64,000 nt of DNA from Frankia sp. RB7. Its GTDB lineage: Bacteria > Pseudomonadota > Alphaproteobacteria > Rhizobiales > Xanthobacteraceae. Every line of letters starts with the position of its first letter. Position 1 is the first letter of the stretch. Positions 17,971-25,633 of this stretch are shown one piece after another. The notes under the pieces were generated by a model. It saw only the letters and a program-made list of their open reading frames with translations. It was not told the DNA's origin and ran no database searches. The DNA is taken from contig JAUEPE010000005.1 of assembly GCA_030403585.1 (NCBI GenBank), forward strand, positions 124,001-188,000. Direction: 5' to 3'. A program made the position numbers and the translations under genes.

Positions 17971-19517
17971 GAGCGTCCTCCTGCTTCCAGCAGAGGACTT
18001 TGCGATACAACGTGGCTCCTGATCCAGTCGTCAAGGGCGGCAATTTCGTCGGCAGATAGCCGCAGGCCGAGCTTGGAGCGGCGCCAGACGATATCCTCGG
18101 CGGTCACCGCCCATTCGTTGGTCATCAGGTAGCGAACCTCACGTTCTGTCAGTGTTGCGCCAAAGGCCTGGCCGAGATCGGCAGCCGATTTCGCGTCGCC
18201 GAGCAATTTGATGGCGCGGGTGCCATAGGCGCGCGCGAGACGTCGCGCATGCTCATGGCTGAGGAAGGGATAGCCGCGCTGAAGCTCGCCGATCAGGCCG
18301 TCGACGGCCGACACGTCCATGTCGCCGCCCGGCAGCGGCCATTTTCCGGTCCAACCCTCGCGCGCTTTCGCACTGCGAAGATACGGCGCAAGCCGCTCCA
18401 GCGCCTCTTCGGCGAGACGGCGATAGGTCGTGATCTTGCCGCCATAGATCGACAGCAGCGGTGAGCCGCCAGGCGTGTCGAGCTCGAACACGTAATCGCG
18501 GGTCGCGGCCTTGGCTTCGCTGGCGCCGTCATCATAAAGCGGCCGCACGCCGGAATAGGTCCAGACCACGTCCTCCGATGTCACGGGCTTGGCGAGATAT
18601 TCGCTGGCGGCGGCGCAGAGATATTGAATCTCCTCCTGCGTCGCCTTCACCTTGGCGGGATCGCCGTCATAATCGCGATCGGTGGTGCCGATCAGTGTAA
18701 AATCGTCCTGATAGGGGATGACGAAGATGATGCGGCCGTCGGCGTTCTGGAACATGTAAGCGCGATCGTGGTCGTAGAGCTTCTTGACCACGATGTGCGA
18801 GCCCTGCACCAGGCGCACCTTTGCTTTCGCGTTGACGCCGGCGCCGCGGCCAAGCACGTCCTCGACCCAGGGGCCGCCTGCATTGACCAGCGCACGGGCC
18901 TGGATGGACGAACGCGCGCCAGTCAGCGTGTCGACCATGCTGACGGTCCAGACGTCGTCGGACTGCTTGATATCCGTCGCACGGGTACGGGTGCGAATCT
19001 CGGCGCCCTTGTCGGCGGCGTCGCGCGCATTGAGCACGACCAGGCGGGCGTCATCGACGAAGCAGTCGGAATATTCGAACGCGCGGCCATAGCGATTCGG
19101 AATCAGCGGACGGCCGACCTCGTCGCGCCTGAGATCGAGCGAGCGGGTCGCCGGCAGCAAATGACGGCCGCCGATGTGATCGTAGAGGAACAGGCCGAGA
19201 CGCAGCAGCCAGGCGGGGCGCAAGCCCGCGTGATGCGGCAGAACGAAACGTAAGGGGCGGATGATGTGGGGCGCGATGCCCCAGAGAATCTCGCGCTCGA
19301 TCAGCGCTTCGCGGACCAGCCGAAACTCGTAATATTCGAGATAGCGCAGGCCGCCATGGACCAGCTTGGTCGACCAGGACGATGTCCCGCTCGCCAGATC
19401 GTTCATTTCGCACAGGAAAACAGTGTTTCCGCGGCCCACGGCATCGCGCGCGATGCCGCAACCGTTAACACCGCCTCCAATGATGGCGAGGTCGAAAATA
19501 CGCTCCAACAGACGCAT
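17967..19517 (-). CDS. glpD: glycerol-3-phosphate dehydrogenase, aerobic
   Basis: FAD-dependent, membrane-associated enzyme oxidising sn-glycerol 3-phosphate to dihydroxyacetone phosphate and passing electrons to quinone. It has 516 residues. The N-terminal dinucleotide fold is DLAIIGGGVNGCGIARDAVG (about residues 8-27). Family motifs GTSSWSTKLVHGGLRYLEYY and DFTLIGTTDRDYDGDPAKVK are present, and a C-terminal DAO_C helical domain (about residues 395-500) contains LMTNEWAVTAEDIVWRRSKL. It is the first gene of glpDSTPQUV. No glycerol kinase gene is in the window, so glpK must lie elsewhere. Phased CGAAAG repeats upstream are probable GlpR sites. Confidence 0.95.
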   Translation of the reverse strand: MRLLERIFDLAIIGGGVNGCGIARDAVGRGNTVFLCEMNDLASGTSSWSTKLVHGGLRYLEYYEFRLVREALIEREILWGIAPHIIRPLRFVLPHHAGLRPAWLLRLGLFLYDHIGGRHLLPATRSLDLRRDEVGRPLIPNRYGRAFEYSDCFVDDARLVVLNARDAADKGAEIRTRTRATDIKQSDDVWTVSMVDTLTGARSSIQARALVNAGGPWVEDVLGRGAGVNAKAKVRLVQGSHIVVKKLYDHDRAYMFQNADGRIIFVIPYQDDFTLIGTTDRDYDGDPAKVKATQEEIQYLCAAASEYLAKPVTSEDVVWTYSGVRPLYDDGASEAKAATRDYVFELDTPGGSPLLSIYGGKITTYRRLAEEALERLAPYLRSAKAREGWTGKWPLPGGDMDVSAVDGLIGELQRGYPFLSHEHARRLARAYGTRAIKLLGDAKSAADLGQAFGATLTEREVRYLMTNEWAVTAEDIVWRRSKLGLRLSADEIAALDDWIRSHVVSQSPLLEAGGRS

Positions 19518-19552
19518 CCCCCGGCGACCACTCGTTCAATCGAGTGACTACT

Positions 19553-19619
19553 TTCGCTTTTGATTAGATCACACCGAAAAACGAAAGCAAGACGAAAGAG
19601 GGGCGAAAGGAATCGAAAG
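19553..19619 (-). promoter_or_regulatory. phased CGAAAG repeats upstream of glpD (probable GlpR operator array)
   Basis: Plus-strand CGAAA units start at 19575, 19582, 19593, 19604 and 19614. The last three steps are 11, 11 and 10 bases, one helical turn each, and the last four read CGAAAG. One inverted copy, CTTTCG, lies at 19553-19558, closest to glpD. DeoR-family GlpR repressors bind multiple short CGAAA/TTTCG-like half-sites, and glpR is nearby. The bases are seen directly; binding is inferred. Confidence 0.6.
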
Positions 19620-19738
19620 CGGAACTTTTTCGCCACCAGAATGGCGTAAAAATGGGCAGATAGTCGGGCGGATTCCGAGGCAATCGGCATGAACGGACGG
19701 CACGCGAACATTCCAGAGCCGACTAGCCTGCTCCCGAC

Positions 19739-19767
19739 TTGAATGTAGCAACATGTCTACATATACT
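19739..19767 (+). promoter_or_regulatory. promoter and operator of the phd/vapC pair
   Basis: -35 TTGAAT (19739-19744), 17-base spacer, -10 TATACT (19762-19767). Inside it lies the inverted repeat ATGTAG-N8-CTACAT (19743-19748 and 19757-19762), placed to block RNA polymerase when bound by antitoxin or the antitoxin-toxin complex. The antitoxin start is 42 bases downstream. Confidence 0.75.
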
Positions 19768-19808
19768 TTGCGCGGGCATGACATCGCCGCAACCTGGGAG
19801 CGCTGACG

Positions 19809-20060
19809 ATGGTGACCACCCTCACCAGCCGAGAATTCAATCAGGACGCCAGCGGCGCAAAAAAAGCTGCATCGCAAGGACCCGTCTTCATTACGGATCG
19901 CGGCCGCCCGGCCCATGTGCTGCTGACGATCGAAGATTATTTGCGTCTGAGCGGCGGACACATGAGCCTTGCCGAAGCGCTGGCCCAAGCCAACGCGGAC
20001 TTTGATTTCGATCCGCCTCGCGTGTCCGGCGGGGTCTTCAAGCCCGCCGATCTCGATTGA
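19809..20060 (+). CDS. Phd/YefM-family antitoxin
   Basis: 83-residue antitoxin starting MVTTLTSREFNQDASGAKKA. The Phd/YefM N-terminal fold (residues 1-52: FNQ, GPVFITDRGRPAHVLLTIED) binds DNA, and the C-terminal tail (about 55-83) would wrap the toxin. GAGCGCTGACG precedes the start. The stop overlaps the toxin start as TGATG. It is probably autoregulated through the inverted repeat inside the upstream promoter. Confidence 0.92.
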   Translation: MVTTLTSREFNQDASGAKKAASQGPVFITDRGRPAHVLLTIEDYLRLSGGHMSLAEALAQANADFDFDPPRVSGGVFKPADLD

Positions 20061-20476
20061 TGTTTCTGCTGGACACCAATGTCATTTCCGAACTCAGGCG
20101 ACCGGATAAAGCCGATCGCAATGTCGTCGCCTGGGCCAATGCGGTCCCCGCGGCGAATTTCTTCATGTCCGTCATTTCGATTCTCGAGATTGAACTTGGC
20201 GCGCGCCTGATCGAACGCAGGGACGCAGCGCAAGGTGCCATCCTGCGCACATGGATCGACACTCAAGTTCTGGCTCGCTTCGAAGGGCGGATCCTGGCCA
20301 TCGATACGGCCGTGGCACTGCGCTGTGCGCAACTTCACGTTCCCAATCCGCGGGCTGAACGCGACGCTCTCATCGCAGCAACCGCGCTTGTTCACGGCTT
20401 GACAGTCGTCACGCGCAATCTGGGGGATTTCGAACCCACGGGCGTTTCGCTGCTCAACCCTTGGGACGCCGCCTGA
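20060..20476 (+). CDS. vapC: VapC-type PIN-domain toxin
   Basis: 138-residue PIN-domain ribonuclease toxin, magnesium dependent. The acidic active-site residues are recognisable: D5 in FLLDTNVISELRR, E in SILEIELGARL, D in RAERDALIAATA, and the C-terminal TRNLGDFEPTGV. ATG 20060 overlaps the antitoxin stop; a TTG one codon upstream is unlikely to be used. A Phd-type antitoxin paired with a VapC toxin is a common mixed pairing. It ends four bases before the stop of glpR, tail to tail, with no room for a terminator. Confidence 0.92.
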   Translation: MFLLDTNVISELRRPDKADRNVVAWANAVPAANFFMSVISILEIELGARLIERRDAAQGAILRTWIDTQVLARFEGRILAIDTAVALRCAQLHVPNPRAERDALIAATALVHGLTVVTRNLGDFEPTGVSLLNPWDAA

Positions 20477-20480
20477 GGCG

Positions 20481-21329
20481 CTACCGCAGCCGCACCACCG
20501 GTGCGGCTTCCGGCCCGGCGTCCTGCACATCGGCCTGAGCCTCGTCGATATCTCCAGCCCCCTTCGGCATAGCCGCCACCACCTCGATGCCCTTGCTGTG
20601 GCAAATTGTGGAGAGGCGCTCGGGCAATTCCTGATCGGTGACGAAGGTCTGGATCTGGCTGATATGGGCGATGCGGACCGGCGCGCTGCGGCGAAGCTTT
20701 GTGGAATCAGCCACCAGCATGACGCTGCGGGCATTGGCGATGATAGCCTGCGCCACCTGCACCTCGCGATAGTCGAAGTCGAGCAGCGCGCCCTCCTCGT
20801 CGATCGCGGACGCACCGATGATGGCGTAGTCGACCTTGAACTGGCCTATCAACTGCGTTGCGGTCGAGCCGACCACGGCGCCGTCGGCGCGCCGCACCGT
20901 GCCGCCGGCCACCACCACCTCGATGCGGGGATGGCGGTAGAGCAGCATGGCGACATTGAGGTTGTTGGTGATGACGAGGAGATCCTCGTGCGAGGTCAGC
21001 GCGCTCGCAACCTCCTCCGTCGTGGTGCCGATGTTGATGAAGAGCGAGCAGCCGCTCGGGATCAGCGAGGCGGCCGCAGCACCGATCGCCTTCTTTTCTT
21101 CGGCGGCGACGAAGCGGCGCGCCTCGTAAGCGAGATTTTCGACGCCCGAGGCGATGATCGCGCCGCCATGGACGCGGGTCAGCGAGCGGCGCTCGCAGAG
21201 ATCGTTGAGGTCCTTGCGGATGGTCTGCGCCGAAACTTCGAACCGGCGCGCCAACTCCTCGACCATGACGCGGCCGGAGGCGCGGGCGATGTTGAGGATT
21301 TCGGCTTGGCGATGGGTCAATCCGGTCAC
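20481..21329 (-). CDS. glpR: DeoR-family repressor of the glycerol regulon
   Basis: 282-residue cytoplasmic repressor. The N-terminal winged helix is RQAEILNIARASGRVMVEEL with FEVSAQTIRKDLNDLCERRS (residues about 7-58). The DeoR sensor domain follows, with the phosphosugar pocket motifs FINIGTTTEEVA and INNLNVAMLLYRHPRIEVVV and the C-terminal VTDQELPERL. GlpR proteins respond to glycerol 3-phosphate. It is on the same strand as glpD but separated from it by the toxin-antitoxin pair, so it has its own promoter. The C-terminal 25 residues past the domain are unusually acidic. Confidence 0.88.
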   Translation of the reverse strand: MTGLTHRQAEILNIARASGRVMVEELARRFEVSAQTIRKDLNDLCERRSLTRVHGGAIIASGVENLAYEARRFVAAEEKKAIGAAAASLIPSGCSLFINIGTTTEEVASALTSHEDLLVITNNLNVAMLLYRHPRIEVVVAGGTVRRADGAVVGSTATQLIGQFKVDYAIIGASAIDEEGALLDFDYREVQVAQAIIANARSVMLVADSTKLRRSAPVRIAHISQIQTFVTDQELPERLSTICHSKGIEVVAAMPKGAGDIDEAQADVQDAGPEAAPVVRLR

Positions 21330-21420
21330 GGCAATGGCCTCAAATCAGAACCGATGCATGGTGCGGCGGTTCACGCGCGCGGTCAATGCACGCGCCGATC
21401 ACGGTTAATGGATGAACCCC

Positions 21421-22095
21421 TCACCACGCCATCACGGCAGCGAGCCGCGCAAGCAGCGTCGGATCGTCGAAGGCGCTCGCGGAGGCAACCGCGCCAGCGC
21501 CAACAAGGTCAGCATCGCTGAGGCTGGTCCGGATGCCGATGGTCTGAATGCCGGCGGCGGTGGCCGACTGCACGCCGGAGCGGGAATCCTCGAACGCGAT
21601 CGAGGCGGCCGCGCTGGCGCCGACGAAGCGCAAGCCCTCCTGATAGGGCAGCGGATGCGGCTTGCCATGCGGCAGCTCGTCGCCGATCACGAGCCTCTTG
21701 AAGCGCTGCGTGATGCCGAGGCCGGAGAGCAGCAGCTCGGCATTGAGTCGCGGCGCATTGGTCACGGCGACCATGGGGATGCCGGCCGCGTCCGCGCGGT
21801 CGAGCAGCGCCATCAGGCCCGGCAGCGGTTCTATCTGCCCCCCGACCAGCGTGCGGAAAACTTCCTCCTTCTCACCGAGGATCGCCGCGCGCCGCTCCAA
21901 TGTTTCGCCGGGCAGAAAGCGCTCGCCGATCGACACATTGGCGAAGCCTTGCAGCTCCCGGGAGAAGCGCGCGTGGTCGAAAACATGGCCGTGAGGACCG
22001 AACACCTGGTTGAATGCCTTGAGGTGCAGCGGGTCGGTATTGGCGAGCGTGCCGTCGATATCGAACAGCAATGCCCTGCCCATAGTCTCGATCAT
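21421..22095 (-). CDS. HAD-superfamily phosphatase, subfamily IA
   Basis: 224-residue HAD hydrolase. Motif I is LLFDIDGTLANTD with the nucleophile Asp. Motif II is MVAVTNAP, the Lys is in GKPHPLPY, and motif IV is IAFEDSRSGVQSA. The helical cap lies between residues about 20 and 90, as in beta-phosphoglucomutase and sugar-phosphate phosphatases. The substrate is unknown. Position directly upstream of glpR on the same strand (gap of about 90 bases) makes a glycerol-phosphate or other small sugar-phosphate substrate possible, but that is only positional inference. ATG 22083 is an alternative start. Confidence 0.85.
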   Translation of the reverse strand: MIETMGRALLFDIDGTLANTDPLHLKAFNQVFGPHGHVFDHARFSRELQGFANVSIGERFLPGETLERRAAILGEKEEVFRTLVGGQIEPLPGLMALLDRADAAGIPMVAVTNAPRLNAELLLSGLGITQRFKRLVIGDELPHGKPHPLPYQEGLRFVGASAAASIAFEDSRSGVQSATAAGIQTIGIRTSLSDADLVGAGAVASASAFDDPTLLARLAAVMAW

Positions 22096-22248
22096 GTCCG
22101 TACTTTCGTGATTGCGTCACACATCAATGCAGAAGACGTATCAATAGAGCCCCGCGCGCGCAATGAGGACACGCGCGACGACCGGACGCCACTCGACAAA
22201 ATCGAATGTGGCTGCAACAGTGGGCGCAAGATGAGAACGGAGGATACG

Positions 22249-22641
22249 ATGACACTTGATCGCGGTCATGCTGCCACGACGGATGATGAGGCGGTGGCAA
22301 AAAAAGTCGAGGCATTTCGCCTTGCCCAGATCGCGGCCGATGCGAAGGCGCTCGGCGCGCTGTGCGCGGACGATCTGAGCTACAGCCATTCCAGCGGCTT
22401 CCTCGAGGACAAGGCTGCTTTCATCGCCAACGCTACCGACGGCAAAACGGAATTCCTGTCGATTACCTACAAGGATCCGAGCATCAAGATCGTTGGCCCT
22501 GCCGCGATCGTGCGCTTCCACTGGATGGCCGAGATGATGGCCGACGGAAAGAAGGTCGCAAACAGCCTTCACATCCTGATGAACTGGCAGAAGCAGGGCG
22601 ACGAGTGGAAGCTCCTGTCGCGGTCCGCGACGAAGTTGTGA
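22249..22641 (+). CDS. SnoaL/NTF2-like (DUF4440) protein
   Basis: About 130 residues from ATG 22249, which follows GGAGGA at short spacing; ATG 22231 is an alternative. The cone-shaped NTF2-like fold is indicated by ALCADDLSYSHSSGFLEDKA, FLSITYKDPSIKIVGPAAIV and NSLHILMNWQKQGDEWKLLS. These proteins are small ligand-binding or isomerase-type folds, and no specific function can be read here. It is divergent from the HAD gene. Confidence 0.8.
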   Translation: MTLDRGHAATTDDEAVAKKVEAFRLAQIAADAKALGALCADDLSYSHSSGFLEDKAAFIANATDGKTEFLSITYKDPSIKIVGPAAIVRFHWMAEMMADGKKVANSLHILMNWQKQGDEWKLLSRSATKL

Positions 22642-22649
22642 GCAACGGT

Positions 22650-22693
22650 GTCATTCCGGGGCGCGCCGAAAGGCGCTGGCCCAGAATGAATGA
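22650..22693. repeat. short palindromic GTCATTC...GAATGAC repeat
   Basis: Inverted repeat between two convergent genes, ends GTCATTCCGGG and CCAGAATGAATGAC, internal arm GCGCGCCGAAAGGCGC. It may also act as a bidirectional terminator-like stem. A related copy is at 34062-34103. Confidence 0.6.
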
Positions 22694-22699
22694 CAGAAG

Positions 22700-22891
22700 T
22701 TACGCCGCCTCCTTCACATCGCCGTTAACCAGCTTGCGCGCAGCGCGCTCGGCTTCGCGCGCATTGCGAAAGAGCTGGCCTTCGAGGCGATTGAATTGGT
22801 GGGATGAAGCGAAGAAGCAGTAGCCGCCTTGGCTGCGAACGACGATGCCCGCGGTCTCTGAATTGACTTCGATGATGTAGCTGTCCGGCAT
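22700..22891 (-). CDS. small conserved hypothetical protein
   Basis: 63 residues from ATG 22891 (MPDSYIIEVNSETAGIVVRS) to KLVNGDVKEAA. The frame is open further upstream to 23053, but that extension is Arg/Ala-rich and less convincing. The sequence looks like a compact beta-strand/helix fold (GGYCFFASSHQFNRLEGQLF, then an amphipathic helix). I do not recognise a function. It ends just after a short palindromic repeat, opposite the SnoaL gene. Confidence 0.6.
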   Translation of the reverse strand: MPDSYIIEVNSETAGIVVRSQGGYCFFASSHQFNRLEGQLFRNAREAERAARKLVNGDVKEAA

Positions 22892-23112
22892 GGCCCGTAG
22901 ATTCCTCAATGCGGGCAAATAACGACGACTTTGCCCAAAGGTTCCTGAGAGCAAATCGGCCGTTTCCACCCCGAATCGACGGGCTATTGAGTACGCCGGG
23001 ACCTCATCCGTTTTATGACTGGCTGTGGGCAAAGCAGCGGCACGCTGACTCATCAGCGCCGCGTTTCACGGCCAGCAAGTTTTCGTGAGATGGGACTGAG
23101 TGCCGCGTGCGG

Positions 23113-23523
23113 TTACGTCGCGATCGGCGGATCGCTTTTCTGGATGGCCTGCGGATGACCGTTATCGTCGATCGAGACATAAGTGAAATTGCCATCGGTC
23201 ACGAGGATCGGCTGCAGCTCGCGTCGGCGCAGCGCCCAGGCTTCGAGATGGACGGTGAGCGAGGTGCGGCCGACACGCACGAGGTTGGCGTAAACCGAGA
23301 CGAGGTCGCCGACATAGACCGCTTTCCGAAAATTCATCGCCTCGATCGCGACTGTCACGGTGCGCGACTCCGCGACCTTCGAGGCGTACACACCGCCGCC
23401 GATATCCATCTGGCTGAGCAGCCAGCCACCGAAAATGTCGCCATTGGCGTTGGTGTCAGCCGGCATCGCCAGCGTGCGGATGCAGAGATCGCCACTCGGC
23501 TCGGTAGTCCCCTGTTCGCTCAT
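23113..23523 (-). CDS. acyl-CoA thioesterase, YciA-type hotdog fold
   Basis: 136 residues from ATG 23523 (MSEQGTTEPSGDLCIRTLAM), with GAGAGG upstream. Hotdog-fold motifs: MPADTNANGDIFGGWLLSQM with the catalytic Asp of the YciA/BACH class, followed by RTVTVAIEAMNFRKAVYVGD. Hydrolyses short or medium acyl-CoA to free acid and CoA. It starts 7 bases after the FadB stop, as the last gene of the beta-oxidation operon, suggesting it relieves acyl-CoA build-up or recovers CoA. Confidence 0.92.
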   Translation of the reverse strand: MSEQGTTEPSGDLCIRTLAMPADTNANGDIFGGWLLSQMDIGGGVYASKVAESRTVTVAIEAMNFRKAVYVGDLVSVYANLVRVGRTSLTVHLEAWALRRRELQPILVTDGNFTYVSIDDNGHPQAIQKSDPPIAT

Positions 23524-23530
23524 GCGCCTC

Positions 23531-25633
23531 TCACTTGAAATTGTCCCAACCCGCATCGGGCGCGAAGCGTTCGCCGAATCGCTCGGCCAGCGCGCGCATG
23601 GTCGATACGACATTCTCCACGCCGCGTGCACGCGCATAATTCAGCGGCCCGCCGCGGAACGGCGCGTAGCCGGTGCCGAAGATCATGGCGCCGTCGACCG
23701 CATCGGGATCGTCGACGATGCCTTCGCGCAGGCACGCGACGCAGACATTGGACATCGGCAAAACCAGACGGTCGATCATCTGGTCGGTGACGCGCGGACC
23801 GGTCTCGGGCAATGGCGTCTTTTCCGCCTTGCCGTCCTTCCAGACGTAAAAGCCCTTGCCGGTCTTGCGGCCGAGTTCGCCCTTGGCGACCTTCTCGCGC
23901 AGCCAGGCCGGCGTCGGCGGCAGCAGATCGCCGAATTTCGTGCGCAGCATGTCGCCGACGGCGAGACAGATATCGAGCCCGACCTGGTCGGCCAGCTCGA
24001 TCGGCCCCATCGGCATGCCGAACTGTTCTGCGGCAGCATCGATCAGGCGCTGGTCGATCTTCTCGTCCAGCATCACCATCGCTTCCAGCATGTAGGGCGT
24101 CAGCGCACGGTTGACGAGGAAGCCCGGCGAGCTCTTCACGGCCAGCGGCAGGCGATCGATCGCGCCAACGAAGGCGAGCGCCTCCTTCAGCACTTGCGCA
24201 TCGTTGCCGTCATGGCTGACGACCTCGACCAGTTGCAGCCGCGACACCGGATTGAAGAAGTGCAGGCCAACGAGGCGCTCCGGCCGCGCCAATTTGGTGC
24301 GCAGATCCTGAAGCGGAATGCTCGACGTGTTGGTGGCGAGAATCGCGCCCGGCTTCATCCTGGGCTCGAGGCCGGCATAGACCTTCTGCTTGAGTTCGAG
24401 CTTTTCCGGCACCGCCTCGATGATGAGATCGGCGTTGCGGACCCCCTCGCCATCCATATCAGGGATCAGACGATCGAGCGCATCGCGGACCTCGGTCTGC
24501 CTGCGGATGATTTTGCCGTAAAGCTCGGCCGCGCGCTTCACGGCGCCTGCAATCGGCTCCGCCTTCATGTCGGCGAGCGAGACGCGGAGCCCCTGCCCTG
24601 CGCACCAGGCCGCGATATCGCCGCCCATGGCGCCGGCGCCGATGACGTGGACATGCTTGACCGTGTTGCCGGAGCCGGCAGCCTTCTTCATCTGCTCGCG
24701 CAGGAAGAACACGCGGATCAAGTTCTGCGCCGTCGGCGTCACCATCAGCTTGGCGAACGACGCCTGCTCCGCCTTCAGCATCGCAGCCTTGCTGCCGCCA
24801 TGAGTCTCCCAGAGATCTATCAGCGCATAGGGCGCGGGATAATGCTCGCGGGGCGCGGCCTTCGCCGCCTCCGAGCGCATGCGCTTGGCCAACAACCCAC
24901 GCACCGGTCCGAAATTGGCTGCGCGCGCCAGGACGCCCGGACTCGCCTTCTTCAGCCGACCAAACAGCGCGTCTTTCACGGCGCCACGGACATGCCGCTC
25001 CTGCGTCACGGTGTCGACGAGACCGAGCGCTTTGGCGCGGCGCGCATCGATGGTGCGGCCGGTCAGCATCAGCGCCATCGACTGGGTCGGATTGACCAGC
25101 GCGGTGAAGCGCGCGGTCCCGCCGAGGCCGGGATGCAGGCCCAGCATCACCTCCGGGAAGCCGAAGCGCGCGCCGTCGATGGCGATGCGCGACCGGCAGG
25201 CCAGCGCAACCTCGAGCCCGCCGCCGAGACAGAAGCCGTGGATCACCGCAACCGTCGGCAGCTTGAGCGCTTCCAGATGGTCGACCACCGCGTGCGCTGC
25301 GCGGATACGGGTTTCCACTATCGCGGGATCGCTGGCGCCACGGAATTCGTTGACGTCGGCACCGGCGATGAAGCCGGACGGTTTTGCCGAGCGGATCACG
25401 AGGCCTGCGGGCCGCTCGGTCTCGATCGCCGCGAGCGCGGCGTCGAACTCCTCCATCACGTCGGCGGACAGCGTATTGGCGCCGGCATCAGCGCGGTCGA
25501 ACAGCAGCCAGGCGACGCCATCGGCATCGCGCGTCAGTTTGAAGTTCTTGTAGGGACCGTCTGCCGCGGGCCGCGGCCCGAGCTCGAGCACGCGGTCGCC
25601 GAGCGCGGTCATGATCTTGGAATCCATGGTCAT
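23531..25633 (-). CDS. fadB: multifunctional fatty acid oxidation protein (enoyl-CoA hydratase/3-hydroxyacyl-CoA dehydrogenase)
   Basis: About 700 residues. The N-terminal crotonase domain (to about residue 230) has SGFIAGADVNEF for the oxyanion hole and IHGFCLGGGLEVALACRSRI with the hydratase Glu. The 3-hydroxyacyl-CoA dehydrogenase begins with the NAD fold VIGAGAMGGDIAAWCAGQG (about residue 325), with the catalytic His in LVGLHFFNPVSRLQLVEVV. A C-terminal 3HCDH domain follows (GEL, GRKTGKGFYVW). It carries steps two and three of beta-oxidation. ATG 25633 overlaps the thiolase stop as ATGA; ATG 25627 is an alternative. It works with the thiolase encoded upstream. Confidence 0.95.
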   Translation of the reverse strand: MTMDSKIMTALGDRVLELGPRPAADGPYKNFKLTRDADGVAWLLFDRADAGANTLSADVMEEFDAALAAIETERPAGLVIRSAKPSGFIAGADVNEFRGASDPAIVETRIRAAHAVVDHLEALKLPTVAVIHGFCLGGGLEVALACRSRIAIDGARFGFPEVMLGLHPGLGGTARFTALVNPTQSMALMLTGRTIDARRAKALGLVDTVTQERHVRGAVKDALFGRLKKASPGVLARAANFGPVRGLLAKRMRSEAAKAAPREHYPAPYALIDLWETHGGSKAAMLKAEQASFAKLMVTPTAQNLIRVFFLREQMKKAAGSGNTVKHVHVIGAGAMGGDIAAWCAGQGLRVSLADMKAEPIAGAVKRAAELYGKIIRRQTEVRDALDRLIPDMDGEGVRNADLIIEAVPEKLELKQKVYAGLEPRMKPGAILATNTSSIPLQDLRTKLARPERLVGLHFFNPVSRLQLVEVVSHDGNDAQVLKEALAFVGAIDRLPLAVKSSPGFLVNRALTPYMLEAMVMLDEKIDQRLIDAAAEQFGMPMGPIELADQVGLDICLAVGDMLRTKFGDLLPPTPAWLREKVAKGELGRKTGKGFYVWKDGKAEKTPLPETGPRVTDQMIDRLVLPMSNVCVACLREGIVDDPDAVDGAMIFGTGYAPFRGGPLNYARARGVENVVSTMRALAERFGERFAPDAGWDNFK

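Noticed and set aside
22892..23053. 54-residue upstream extension of the small protein at 22700
   Set aside because: The extension has no conserved look, and an internal ATG at 22891 starts the plausible part.
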